In this document: in pieces, positions 46,005-57,626 of the stretch | Layout of the letters: every line of letters begins with the position of its first letter | How positions within the stretch are numbered: position 1 is the stretch's first letter | Assembly: GCA_028671895.1 (NCBI GenBank) | Contig: JAPMAC010000221.1 | Location: forward strand, 3,720,001-3,784,000 | Direction of reading: 5' to 3' | Source: Oenanthe sinensis | Taxonomy: Eukaryota > Streptophyta > Magnoliopsida > Apiales > Apiaceae | DNA length: 64,000 nucleotides | Program-made: the position numbers and the translations under genes | Notes under the pieces: model-generated | What the model was told of the DNA's origin: nothing | What the model saw: only the letters and a program-made list of their open reading frames with translations | The model's database searches: none

Positions 46005-49000
46005 CTATCTTCTTCTTCTTCCCCTTGACTCATTCATCTTATCTTCATTTTCTTTCATATTTCTGTATAGAGATCCCTTCAGAATCTTCTCAACCTCAAC
46101 CCTGTAGTCCAGTTGGCTTGCAAGATGGTTCAATTTCAGATTTGGCAGTTTGTCTATTTCCTGACAAATATGAATGCATTTTTCACTGCCTTCCCTGTCC
46201 TTGTAGATCATCATGTAGAATGGTTCATAAGTACCTTCCTTCCTTCAGGGTTCCAAATTTTTATTATGTCATCCCTTTCTTCTTGAATAGGTGTCTCCCT
46301 TATCTTCTTCATCTTCTTAAAAATGGCCTTTCCTAGCTCTTCAGTTAGATAGTACTTTCTATTGAGCATGATGTAGATTTTCCTTAAGATGCCATATCCT
46401 TGGTCCAAGACTTGATTGAATGTGATCCATCTTCACACTCAATGGGAAGTAATTAACATCCCTCTTCCATTGACCCTTTTACTGCAATCATTCCTTCACT
46501 TTTGATTGGCACAAAATTCTCAAGTTTGGTTTTGAACACTTCTATTTCTTTGGCTTGACCACTCCCAGATTCTTGACTTTCAAGCTTTAACTCCTTAGTT
46601 ACTTTTTCATCAACAACCAGTTTCCTTTTAACTCCAGAAGATTTTGGTTCATCTACAGGCTTGTTTGCTATTTGTTTCATTCTAGGCCTCCATTTACCTT
46701 CTTTTCTTCTGGCTTCTCTAATTAGCCTATCTTCCTTATCAAATTTCTTTTGCAGTTGAATGGCTAGTTCTTCTTATGACTTTTCTTGTTGTTCCCTTTT
46801 TTTTATACCAACAGCTATTGCTCTGCCCAATAGCTTCTCTCTTTCACTCATGGCAGAATTCTTCTTCTTCTTTTCTTCTTCTATAGGAATGCCTTTACCT
46901 TTTCTGTCACCAGTCTGTGAGATACCTTCATTTACCCTTATTTCTCCTTTCTTTACTACCTCAAGAATTTCTGGCATTAAGGCAATTGGTTCCTGTGCAT
47001 CAATCTCCTTGTTCTTGCTAGCAATGGAATCAAATTGCTTTACAATTTATTGAGCCAATGTCTGCTTTGAATCTCTCCTTTGTATGACATTTTATGTGTT
47101 CTTGATTACAGCTTCAACTTCTTTTCTCCTCTCCTCAAACTTCTCCCCCTTTTTGTTATCAGCAACTCGTTCTTGTTCTAATGAGGAAAAAATAAGAGGA
47201 GTCTCCAAGAGTCTGTTCAGAAGGTTGATTTGAGTGACTTGATTCTTTAAAATTGAGTCCATGTTGAGCTCCATAGCAGTCACTCTTTTCTCCAATGCCA
47301 CTACTTTGTATTTGGCTGTTGACTCAGTATTTAGCTTTTGCTTGATTCTGGTTAACATGGTAAGGCTGAGTCTTGAATCAATTGTGGAGTCAAAATGCAT
47401 TCTTGAGCTATCAATTTCCTCTCTGATTTTCTTGAGTTCATACTTGGACCCTGTGACATGCATTTTCTGAATCTTCAAGTTGTCTCTGTAAAAGTTAAGA
47501 ATTCTTCTGTGCAAAGGATCCTTCACATTTACTTCAACCATGGTTTTCCTGTAGTGTGAAATTATGTCCCTCTCAATGTCAGCCAAACTGGTTTCATCAC
47601 TAGCCATATCAGGTTCTAATAGCTCATCATCAGAACTGTCTTCAACGTCTTCAGGATTCATATGGGATACATCATCAGGATGTCTAGATAAACTCTTTTT
47701 TCCACTCCTGAATTGTTCTTCTATTTGCACCAATCCCAACATTTGTTCAGCTTCTTGATTAGTGGTTGCTGCCAATTCTTGATAGTATGGATCTGCATGT
47801 TGAAAAGTTGATGCGTCAATGTTGACTTCAATCTCATCATCCACTTTCATGTGGACATCTGCAACTCCTGCAGGGACTCCATTTCCTCCATCTCCCCCTG
47901 ACTCCAACCCCAACTCATGGGTGAGTTCTACTGCAACCTGCTCAGTTTTAGAAGTTGATGCTTCATGAGATGGTGAAATTAGTTTCTCTCTATTCTTTTC
48001 TCTCTCACTCTCTTCTATCTGTTTTTGCATCAGGATCTCATCCTGGATTCACACCTCTCCCTTACTATTATCTCCTTTTGCAACACCTGCTAAGGTGGAA
48101 CTCTCTTTGCTCACACCCTCTCCTTTTGCCACCTCAGAAGAATTTGAGGGCCCCTCATTCACACACTCTCATTTTGCCAAGGTATGCAAACCTTGCCTCT
48201 CACACACCTCACCCACTCCACTCAATCCTAGTAGTGTATTGGCAACATGAATTATTTCAATGGATTATTCATGAAAAGAATAAATGTTTCAATCGATGGA
48301 TAAGAAATATCCATCAATGGATGAATATCCGTTGATGGGAGCTTATCGATGGATGTAAGGATATTCATCGATGGAAGTGAACTGGTAAATGGATTTTGGA
48401 AATTATCAGTCAATTGAATAATATCCATTGACTTGAGAGAATTTTTAGTAGGTACCTGATCAACCAAGGTGTTACCCTTATTTGGTGATACATGTGAGAG
48501 TGTTGGCTCCACCCTGAGTTGCAAAGAGGGTGAATTTGAAACATTGAAGTTGTCAATCAACAAGGTTTCTGAAGAAATAGATTTTAAAGGGGATTGAGGA
48601 GAAGAAATAGATAGAGAGTGGGATTGTGCCTCAGGAAAATTCTGAGACACATCAAACAAAGAAATTGAAGGCTCCACCAAATTTGCATTTGGCTTTGCAA
48701 GTGTGTGTGTTCACTGTGCAGTATTTTTGTCCTTCTTTCTCCTTTATTAGGGCTGAATTACTTTGTGTCCCTCACCCACATCTAATGGTCCTGGTTGAGA
48801 CCTCTTTTCAATAGTTACATCTTGTTGAGAAGATGCAACTAGGGATGTGTTCAAATCCTTTATTACAGCCTCAATCTGTTGGGAGATTGGGCTGGTGGTT
48901 GGCTGGATACTCTCAACCTCTCCCTCCTTATTCTTCTAGCTTTCTTGATGTTTGCCAGTTCCATCACCCTTATCACCCACCTTCACACTCCCCTCAGTTT

Positions 49001-49968
49001 TGTTTTCTTATTTTGTACAACAGTAGTCTTTTGAGAAACTACTGAGGTGGTTTGTTTAGATTTGAGTTTGGAAGGTTGTGCAACTTGGGTAGAAGGGATG
49101 GGGGCATTTCCATCTCCCTTCATTATTGCAGAAGATAAAGCAATTGGAATACCAGAGTAAGTAAAATAGAAGTTGAGTTTCTTGAGATATACGTGTACAA
49201 AAGGAGGATAGATGAGACATAACTTACAGTGTAAGTTGATTCTCACAAGTCCTTGAAGACCCTTTTGTTTTGTGTCCAGGGCTCCAGTGTTTCCATTTCT
49301 GTAGTAATCTCATACTCTCCAATAGAGGCATTAATCAATAGCATAAAGAATCTAGCAAAATAAATATTATCTTTCCTAGATGTCTTATTTATTAACTTAG
49401 TGGTTAATTCATTTAGGAGTAATGTGCTAAAATTAAAGTACTTATCAAATAAGATGGAATAAGCAATTTCTTGCATACTTGTGATAATTGCATCAAAATT
49501 GCTTATTTTTCAAGAAAATACCTTAATTATAGCATCAAAGAAATAACTCCATTCTTTCCTTAGATTTTTCCTAACAGCTTCACCTAAACTAGTTTCAGCA
49601 TTTGCATATTTAACAGATTCTACCATGTCCCTAATGTCATTTTCAATGGGTGACTTATCACAATTATTTTCAGGTAATTCTAATCATGCGGACAAAGTAG
49701 TACTTGTAATGGTGTAGGAATTACCTTTGCAAGTATAAGAGATTACCTTAACATCTTGTGAGACTTTTGAAATGTTCCATAACTCTTCAACGAAAGAACA
49801 CACTATTGTGGGTGCTTCACTGAGCACTTTGGACACTTTGCAGCCTCCCTGAAATTTCATCAATGGATGGAAGTCCACGGGAGCATCATTCACTGTTAGA
49901 CATGCTGCGAAGTTGTTTTGTTCATATGTGAACCCAGTTGAGGAAACAATCTTCTTTTGAGGTGCCAT
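46005..49968 (-). pseudogene. Copia-3b accessory 3' frame (about 1,300 codons, broken)
   Basis: A second long coding region after RNase H, conserved with Copia-3a and therefore part of the family. N-terminus MAPQKKIVSSTGFTYEQNNF at 49968, a globular-looking part (DAPVDFHPLMKF; SEAPTIVCSFVEELW; NIYFARFFMLLINASIGEYE), Thr/Lys-rich linker, a Ser-rich part with repeated SxD motifs (48252-48680), an acidic part (DVEDSSDDELLEPDMASDE), a coiled coil (VVALEKRVTAMELNMDSILK) in 47092-48030, basic KRKLVVDEK, and the C-terminal IKIWNPEGRKVL and KLPNLKLNHLASQLD. The frame is broken into nine or more pieces. Upstream of the Met the frame stays open and hydrophobic to 50082 but is pyrimidine-rich and probably leader. 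Sireviruses can carry an envelope-like frame here; I see no clear transmembrane pair, so function is unknown. Confidence 0.75.
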
Positions 49969-50204
49969 CACTGATTCTTGAGAGATTAGAGAGAACTTGA
50001 AAATGAGTGAGTGAATTCGACAAAAAAACATGAGAGAGAGAAACAGAGATGCAACAATTAGAGATAGAAAATAAAATAGCAATTGAGAATGAAGTAAGAA
50101 TTGTGATTGCTATTTATATTCTCTGTGATTAAAATGACTTGAATAGTCAGTTTAATTAAGAATATAATCGTTGTGAGATAAAAAGAATTAAAGTAAATTA
50201 CTAT

Positions 50205-50545
50205 AAATGACAATCGATGGGTATGTTCATCTGTTGACAAATAAAGTAATTAATCAACGGTTATAATTTGATCAACGGATGAATGAAACTGTAGAGATTC
50301 TATTACCATTGATGGATAAAATAAAGAATTAATGATTTATCGATCGATAAACAACTACTAAGGTGATTATCTGTCGATAGATAAATATCCATCTATAGGA
50401 ATATATTTTATCTGTTGATCAAATATATCCATCGATAGGAATATATTTTATCATTTGATCAAATATATCCATCGATTGCTGCAAAATATCCATTGATGAT
50501 TAACACAATTATCAATTGATCACTTTGTTTCAATAGATAATTGTG
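50205..50545. repeat. Spacer with ATCCATCGATAGG-type repeats (Copia-3b)
   Basis: Non-coding gap between RNase H and the accessory frame. AATATATCCATCGATAGG and ATATTTTATCWKTTGATC recur in near-tandem copies at about 50390-50480. It corresponds to 38060-38580 in Copia-3a. Confidence 0.7.
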
Positions 50546-50579
50546 AACAATGGCTTAAAATAGATAACTGTGCATACAT

Positions 50580-53500
50580 TCATGATTGAGCAAAATTAAG
50601 CATACCTAACTCACAAACTAATCTATTAAAAGTAGATTCATCTAGAGGTTTGGTAAAAATATCTGCAAGTTGTTGTTCACTAGGGACAAAATGTAATCCA
50701 ACTGTACCATTCATTATATGTTCCCTAATGAAATGATACCTTATGTCGATGTGTTTGGTTCTGGAATGTTGCACAAGATTTTTTGTTATTGCAATGGCAC
50801 TTGTATTATCACAGAAAATAGGAATCTTGTTCATGTTGAACCCATAGTCAAATAATTGATTCCTCATCCATAATATCTGAGCACAGCAACTTCTAGCAGC
50901 AATGTACTCAGCTTCTGCAGTTGAGGTTGATACTGAGTATTGCTTTTTGCTGAACCATGACGCAAGTTTATTTCTTAAAAATTGACAGGTGCCTGTAGTA
51001 CTTTTCCTATCTATTTTGCAACCTGCATAATCAGCATCTGAGTAGCCTACTAGATTAAAACTAGAGTCTCTAGGATACCAAATACCTAAATTTGATGTAC
51101 CCTTGAGATATCTAAAAATTCTCTTAATAGCCACTAAGTGAGACTTTCTAGGATCAGCCTAACACCTAGCACACAAGCATGTAGAGAACATTATATCTAG
51201 CCTACTTGCAGTTAGATATAAAAGTGAGCCTACCATGCCTCTATAACTTGAAATATCCATTTTAGCTTCCTTAGGGTGCAATTCAAGTTTGGTGGCAGTG
51301 GCCATGGGGGTTTTACAGAAGAACATTCATTCAAGTCAAATTTCTTTAAAAAGTCATGAATGTACTTTGTTTGATTTATAAAAATACCATCCTTAACTTG
51401 TTTGACTTGCAACCCAAGAAAGTAGGTAAGTTCCCACATCATGCTCATTTCATATTTGCTCTGCATTAATTTAGCAAACTTTTTGCAAAGTCCCTCATTA
51501 GTTGAGCCAAAAATAATGTCATCCACATAAATTTGAACAAGAATGATAGAGCCATTAACATTTCTACTGAATCGAGTTTTATCAACAGTACCTCTTGTGA
51601 ATTGATTCTCAATAAGAAACTGAGATAAAATGTCATAGCAGGCCCTTGGTGCTTATTTCAAACCATAGAGTGCTTTGAGTGGATAATAGACAAAGTCAGG
51701 GAAATTTGGATCATCAAATTCAGGAGGTTTTTCCACATAGACTTCCTCTTCTAATACTCCATTCAAAAAGGCACTTTTCACATCCATCTGGTAGACTTTG
51801 AAATTAGCATGTGCACCATAAACCAGAAAGATTCTGATTGCTTCCAGCCTTGCAATTGTTGCAAAAGTTTCATCAAAATCAATTCCTTCTTCTTGTGAGT
51901 ACCCATTTGCCACAAGTCTTGCTTTGTTTCTAATCATAGTACCAGTTTCATCCATTTTATTTCTGAATACCCATTTTGTACCAATTACTGACCTATCTAT
52001 TGGCTTGGGCACCAGCTTCTACACTTTATTTCTTTCAAATTGATTGAGTTCCTCTTGCATAGCTAAAATCCAGTCATGATCCATAAGAGCATCTTCAATT
52101 CTCTTAGGTTTTTCTTGAGATAAAAAGCTGCTATAAAGACACTCATTTTGAGTGGCACTTCTTGTCTTGACACCATCTTCTGCATTTCCAATGATTAGTT
52201 CAATTGGATGGCTTTTTGTCCATTTCCTTTGAGGAGGCAAATTTTGCCTAAATGATAATGCTTCATGATCATTAGTGTTGTACTCATATTGATTTGAATT
52301 TGTGGATTGATTCTGAAACCCTCCCCCTGAGTTGGATACTCTAGTTGTAGAGTTTTGATTATCCATTGAAGAGTTATCAGTTGATGCATTATCAGTTGAT
52401 GGAATTCTTTCAACTGATAAATTATCCATTGATGTAGTAACATCAACTAATATTGGGTTTCTGAGTACTTGTGATTTTACAATTTCTGCTTTTTCATCAT
52501 CATCTATATCATTTAACTCATTCTCAAAATGCAGTGTGTCATGATTTTCTTCATTTGAATCTTTTTATCATCAAATACTACATGTACAGATTCCATAACA
52601 ATGTGTAGTCTAAGATTATAGACTCTATAGGCTATGCTTGATAGTGCATACCCAACAAATATAGCTTCATCAGCCTTGGCTTCAAATTTTCCTAAGATTT
52701 CACCTTGATTCCTTAGCACATAACATTTGCAGCCAAAGACATGAAGAAACCCTAATTTTGGCTTTTTGTCTTTCTTGATCAATTGATAAGGTGTCTTTTC
52801 TTGAGTTTGATTTACTATGGAGATGTTTTGAGTATAGCATGATGTATTAATGGCCTCAGCCCAGAAATATGTTGGCAATTTAGTATCTTCCAACATAGTT
52901 TTAGATGCTTCAATCAATGTCCTATTTTTCCTTTCCACTACCCCATTTTGTTGAGGGGTCCTTGGTGCAGAGAAGGTGTGTATGGTTCCTTTAGATTCAC
53001 AGAACTCCTTCATTGTGAAATTCTTAAATTCTGTTCCATTATCACTCCTTATTTTCTTTACATCCAATCCAAGATTTTTCTCAACTTCTCTTATGTGCTT
53101 GATGATGAGATTACTGGCTTCATCTTTTGAATGCAGAAAATAAGTCAATGTGAATCTTGGGAAGTCATCCACAATGACTAGAGCATATTTCTTCTTTGTA
53201 ATGGACATGATATTTACAAGACCAAACAGATCCATGTGTAATAACTCAACTGGCTTCTCAATTGATGTTTCTAATTTTGACTTGAATGATGCCTTTCTTT
53301 GTTTCCCTTTCTCACAGACATCACAGAGTCCATCCTTGACAAATTCCATCTGTGGTAATCCTCTCACTTGATTTTTCTTGACTAACTAATTCATGGCTTT
53401 GAAATTTAAGTGAGCTAATTTCTTAAGCGATAGCCATCTTTCATCTATACTTGCCATAGAGAGAAGACAAGTCAATGAGTCTGCACTTGTTGAATTAAAG

Positions 53501-56375
53501 TCAGCTATGTACACATTTCCTTTTCTATTCCTAGTCATAACCAGGCTTCCATCTTTCTTGTTAGAAATTATGCATGCTTTAGTTGTGAAACAAACCTTAT
53601 TTTTATTGTCACATAGTTGACTTATGCTTAACAAATTATGTCTTAAGCCATCAACTAATGCAACAGGTTCAATGATGATATTCTCTTTTGAAATCAGGCC
53701 ATATCCCATGGTGTACCCTTTACTGTCATCTCCAAAAGTTACTCTAGGGCCAGCTTTCTCCTCAAACTTTATGAGAAGGGATTTATCTCCAATCATGTGT
53801 CTTGAACACCCACTGTCCAAGTACCAAAGATTTCTTCTTTTTCCCTGTACACATCCAAAAACAATCAAGTTGATTTTGGTACCCAAGTTGCCTTGGGTCC
53901 TTTCTTATTAGTTGCTACCTTTGGCTTGGTTTCCAATTTTTGCACCTTTGGTTTAGGTGGTTTTACTTCCACTTCACCCTTTGGTGTTGGTTTCATCACC
54001 TCAAGATTCTCAATGCTATTATTTGGAAAACTCAGGCTTGCAGAATTGGAAAAATTTGGAGCATGAAAATTGTTATGCATATTCCAGGGAATAACAGACA
54101 TATTCATGTTGGCAAATGCAAGATATGGATTAAACATATAAGGCATTGATACATATTGAGCATGAAAAGTATGTGGATCAACTACATGAGGATAAACAGA
54201 ATTTAAATGCATGTTAGGTATACCAAGCACATTGGTTGTTACAGGCATATTGATCTTGCATTGTACAGATAAGTAATTTTTGCTACCACACTTAGCACAT
54301 ATCTTTCTAGGAGTATACTTTTCAAGTATGTAGTTATTGTGCTTGTTTATGCCTACTTTACCATTTCTGTTTTTCTTCTTCTTCTCATTTGGTTTAATAT
54401 TAGGCTCTATCTTCTCTAATTTTTCTTTCAATTGATCTTTAGATAGGAACCCTATATTAGCCTTTTCAACTTTGACTTGAGATTTAGAGAAGCTACTTTT
54501 TTTGACAAATTTAACAGGTTTGTTAAGCTTGGTTTTTAAAACACATTGCTTAGCAGTTGATGATTCCTCAATCGATGGATAATTATCCGTTAGAATAACA
54601 TTATCAATCGATGGATGATTATCCGTTGAATTGACATTATCAATCGATGGATAATTCTTATCAGTTTATTCAGAATTAGCAATCGACTGCTTTTTTTCCA
54701 AAGATTGATTTTCATTCATGGCTATTTTCTCAAGAGTTTCAGACAACATTGTGAAAGAGTTTTTTACATGAATGTCATTCATCTTCTTACTGGCTTTACT
54801 AGACCTATTCCACCTGTCAATGGTTTTTAGTTCTTCTTCCAATTTTTCTATTTCATTTTTACACTCAACTAGTTCTTTTCTAGCATCTTTGTTCTCTACC
54901 TTGAGTTTGTCCATTTGCACTAACTCACTCTCTAGATAAATGTTTCTTTTAGTAAGAGTTTCTAGAGTTATTTTGAGCCTAGTGTTTTCTTTGTTTGAGG
55001 ACTTAAGAGGGACATGCAAATTATATGATTCATTTGACATCTCAGTAATTGTAATATTGCATTCATCTTTGGATAACTCAGCTAGATTTGTAGAAATTAC
55101 CTGATTGCTAGAAGAATTAGCTTTCTGGTTATCGTGATTAGCCATTAGTGCAAGGTTGATGTATTCTTCTTCTTCAGAATCATCCTCAGCAGCCCAGTCC
55201 TTTTCCTCTGTCACAAAAGTTGTTGCTTTCTGTTTGAGCAACTCAAAGTACATCTTTTTATAATCAATATCATCACTGTACTTAGATTTCCTCTCCATTT
55301 TTGGCTTTCTGTATTCATTAGAAAAGTGACTAGCTAATCCACAGTTGAAGCATTTGAATTGAGTCATGTCAATAAGATTTTTGCTTTGTTGATTGTCTCT
55401 CTTGTACTGGGATCCAGGACTTTGAGTGGGATTCCTCTTGAATTTAAGTTTTGAAAATTTCCCTGATAGAAAAGCCAAATGCTCATCTATTTCATCCATT
55501 TCATCCTTGGTGTATGACTCATCATCCTCAACAGTTTCTTTTCCTTTTCCAGTTGAATATTCATCATATCTAACACCACTTGCACTATTGCCATGACTTT
55601 CTTTTTTTCCTTCCTTGACAACAATATCTTCATCAGATTCTGCAACTTGCTTATCCTTGACCACCAAAGCAATAGACTTGTCTCTTTTCTGACTCTTCTC
55701 AATTTCCTCATCTTGCTGTAGTTCCAATTCATAGGTTTTTAAGATACCATACTGCTTGTCAAGAGTATATTCTTTAAAGTTAGGAGATTGTCTTATAGAG
55801 ACAGTCATTGGTTTCCATTCCTTTGGTAAGGACCTCAAGAATTTGAGTTTGGTATCTTCAACAGCAGATATTCTTCCATATAGTTTTATCTCATTCAAAT
55901 GCTTTTGAAAGCTACTATATGTGTCATTGATTGTTTCACCACTCTTGAAGTGAAAGGCTTCATATTTTTGAATCAAGAGTTGCATCTTATTCTTTCTCAC
56001 TTGTTTAGTGCCTTCATATAGAGTTTAAAGAGTATCCCAGACTCTCTTGGGGGTTGTACAATTGATAAAATTGTCAAACATATCCTTGTCAAGACCATTA
56101 AACAAAATATTCATAGCCTTTTTATCCTTATGTACTTCCTTCTCATCTTCATCTGTGTATTCACTCACAGGTTTTGGAATGAGTTTGTCTGGTGCCTGAG
56201 TACCATCTACATTTACACTTGTAACTATCTTCATAGGCACATGTGGACCTTTCTCTATGCAGTGAACATAGGAAGGGTCAATGGATAGAAGATGCAAGTA
56301 CATTTTCACTTTCCAGAGAAAGTATTCATCTTTCTCTAGAACTGGAATCTTTACTCCTGTGTCTTTTTGACCCAT
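50580..56375 (-). pseudogene. Copia-3b gag-pol
   Basis: Gag (UBN2 type) starts at 56375 (MGQKDTGVKIPVLEKDEYFL); TAA at 56022-56024, then open to 54666. Knuckle 1 is CFNCGLASHFSNEY (last Cys replaced by Tyr); knuckle 2 is CAKCGSKNYLSVQC (His replaced by Tyr). Protease WYLDSGCSRHM starts in a different frame at 53886. GAG-pre-integrase has lost its first His (WLSLKKLAH). The integrase core 52513-53367 keeps a DD35E triad (HMDLFG, SDNGTEF, GVVERKNRT). RT: stop in place of Trp at 52016-52018, QMDVKSAFLNG, another stop near 51650, YVDD at 51518-51529. RNase H 50580-51134 is open (GYSDADYAG, TAEAEYI, DNTSAI). At least four frame breaks. Enzyme motifs are mostly preserved, but the polyprotein cannot be made. 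Confidence 0.92.
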
Positions 56376-56420
56376 ACTTGATGTAATTTAGATCTTAACT
56401 TTATGTATGTTGAAAGCTAG

Positions 56421-56432
56421 GTTCTAATACCA
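56421..56432 (-). promoter_or_regulatory. Primer-binding site of Copia-3b
   Basis: Minus strand TGGTATTAGAAC, two bases inside the 5' LTR. It differs from the usual TGGTATCAGAGC at two positions, both explainable as C-to-T or G-to-A decay, or as a variant site. Confidence 0.8.
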
Positions 56433-56434
56433 AT

Positions 56435-57621
56435 TGTTATTTGCCCTTAAGTACAATAAGTTTGGAGAAGGGGGGTTGAATACAAACTTAAGAACTATTT
56501 TCAATTCTTGCGAATTTAAGTTTATTCAACAGCAGTGTTTGAGTGAATATTGAAAGAACTGATTGAACTAACAAGATGGATAATAAAAGTATTGAAAAAC
56601 AAAATATACAGTATTAAAATTACTAGTAGATTGGTTTTTCCAATAGTATGCTTTTTTGATTTCAAATAATCTTGGTAAAAATACCAAGCTGCTTATAAAG
56701 TGTTTTTTTGCACAACAATGCTTACAATTTTTTTCACTCTCTTTCTACACTTTGTTACAATGAACTACTAACAACTATATAATAGTTTTCTTCTCATTCT
56801 ATTTTATAACGACAGATAACATTATAAATTACATTTTACAATGTTTATATGAAAATAGAAATTAGCTACTTTCACAGTCTTTATTAGACTATGTCTAGTC
56901 TTGAAAGTATCTTTGTCTTAATGCTTTCCTTGAAGACTGTATTGCCTTGAAAGTCTTCACAATCCTGACAGGACTGTCTTCCATTGATTCAGTTTCTGCA
57001 CAGTTCCCTTCCTTTTGTCTTTAACTAAATTGGGAAACCTTAATCAACTAATAAATGTTGTTAAGCTTATCAGTTGATTCTTCTTTGCTTATCCATCAAT
57101 AGATAGGCTATCCATCGATCAATTGATGTATCGATGGATAATCGAGTTATCCATTGATTCCTTATCCATTGATGGTCTTCTATCCGTTGATCACCTTTAT
57201 CCGTTGATGGCTTTTATCCATTGATGGCTTTTATCCATTGATGGCTTTAATCCGTTGAGTAGTGTCTTCATCCATCGACTCCAATATCTGTTGATCAAAT
57301 CATTTGTGAGAATTCTGACTTAGAATATTTACAATTGATTAGCCATTCTTCACATCCGTTGAGAAGCTATCAATTGAAGTCAAATAACATCAGTCGACTA
57401 CTTCACAGTATCAATCCATGCAATACAATCAATTAATAATGAAACATGAATCAAATGTTACAATCTAATTTATTAGTTGATAAATAAGCTTCAACTGATA
57501 ACTGGTTTCCTAGTCAATGGATATTTATAAGTCATATATCCATCGACTAGTTACAATGAATTTTAAATCCTTATTGAAATTCTAAGTAATTTGTTATCAT
57601 CAAAACTCATAATTCCTAACA
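56435..57621 (-). mobile_element. Copia-3b 5' LTR
   Basis: 1187 bp, partner of 44659-45826. Its motif block (57090-57300) has one or two more ATCCATTGATGG units than the 3' LTR, about 18 bp apart, indicating slippage since insertion. TATA-like CTATTATATAGTTG at about 56774-56787. Confidence 0.92.
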
Positions 57622-57626
57622 TTATG
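57622..57626. repeat. Target-site duplication of Copia-3b, right
   Basis: TTATG, matching 44654-44658. Confidence 0.95.

Larger units (their letters stand above)
44659..57621 (-). mobile_element. Copia-3b: complete Sirevirus-like Copia element, minus strand, inside Gypsy-1 gag
   Basis: 12,963 bp with both LTRs (3' LTR 44659-45826, 5' LTR 56435-57621), primer-binding site, polypurine tract and a perfect TTATG target duplication. Order on the minus strand: gag, protease, integrase, RT, RNase H (56375 to 50580), motif-rich spacer, accessory frame (49968 to 46005). Comparing the first 240 bases of the two LTRs by eye gives roughly 5-8 percent difference, so the insertion is not recent. Stops and frameshifts in gag and pol make it non-autonomous now. 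It is unusually long for Copia, because of the accessory frame. Confidence 0.95.

Noticed and set aside
49969..50082. Hydrophobic N-terminal extension (signal-peptide-like) upstream of the accessory frame start
   Set aside because: It is pyrimidine-rich sequence preceding the conserved Met. The matching stretch in Copia-3a is also open and hydrophobic but not similar in detail, so I treat it as leader; kept only as a remark.
53865..53905. Canonical -1 slippery heptamer for gag/pol frameshifting in Copia-3
   Set aside because: No X XXY YYZ heptamer fits the Gag frame in the overlap; the shared frame break is reported without a mechanism.
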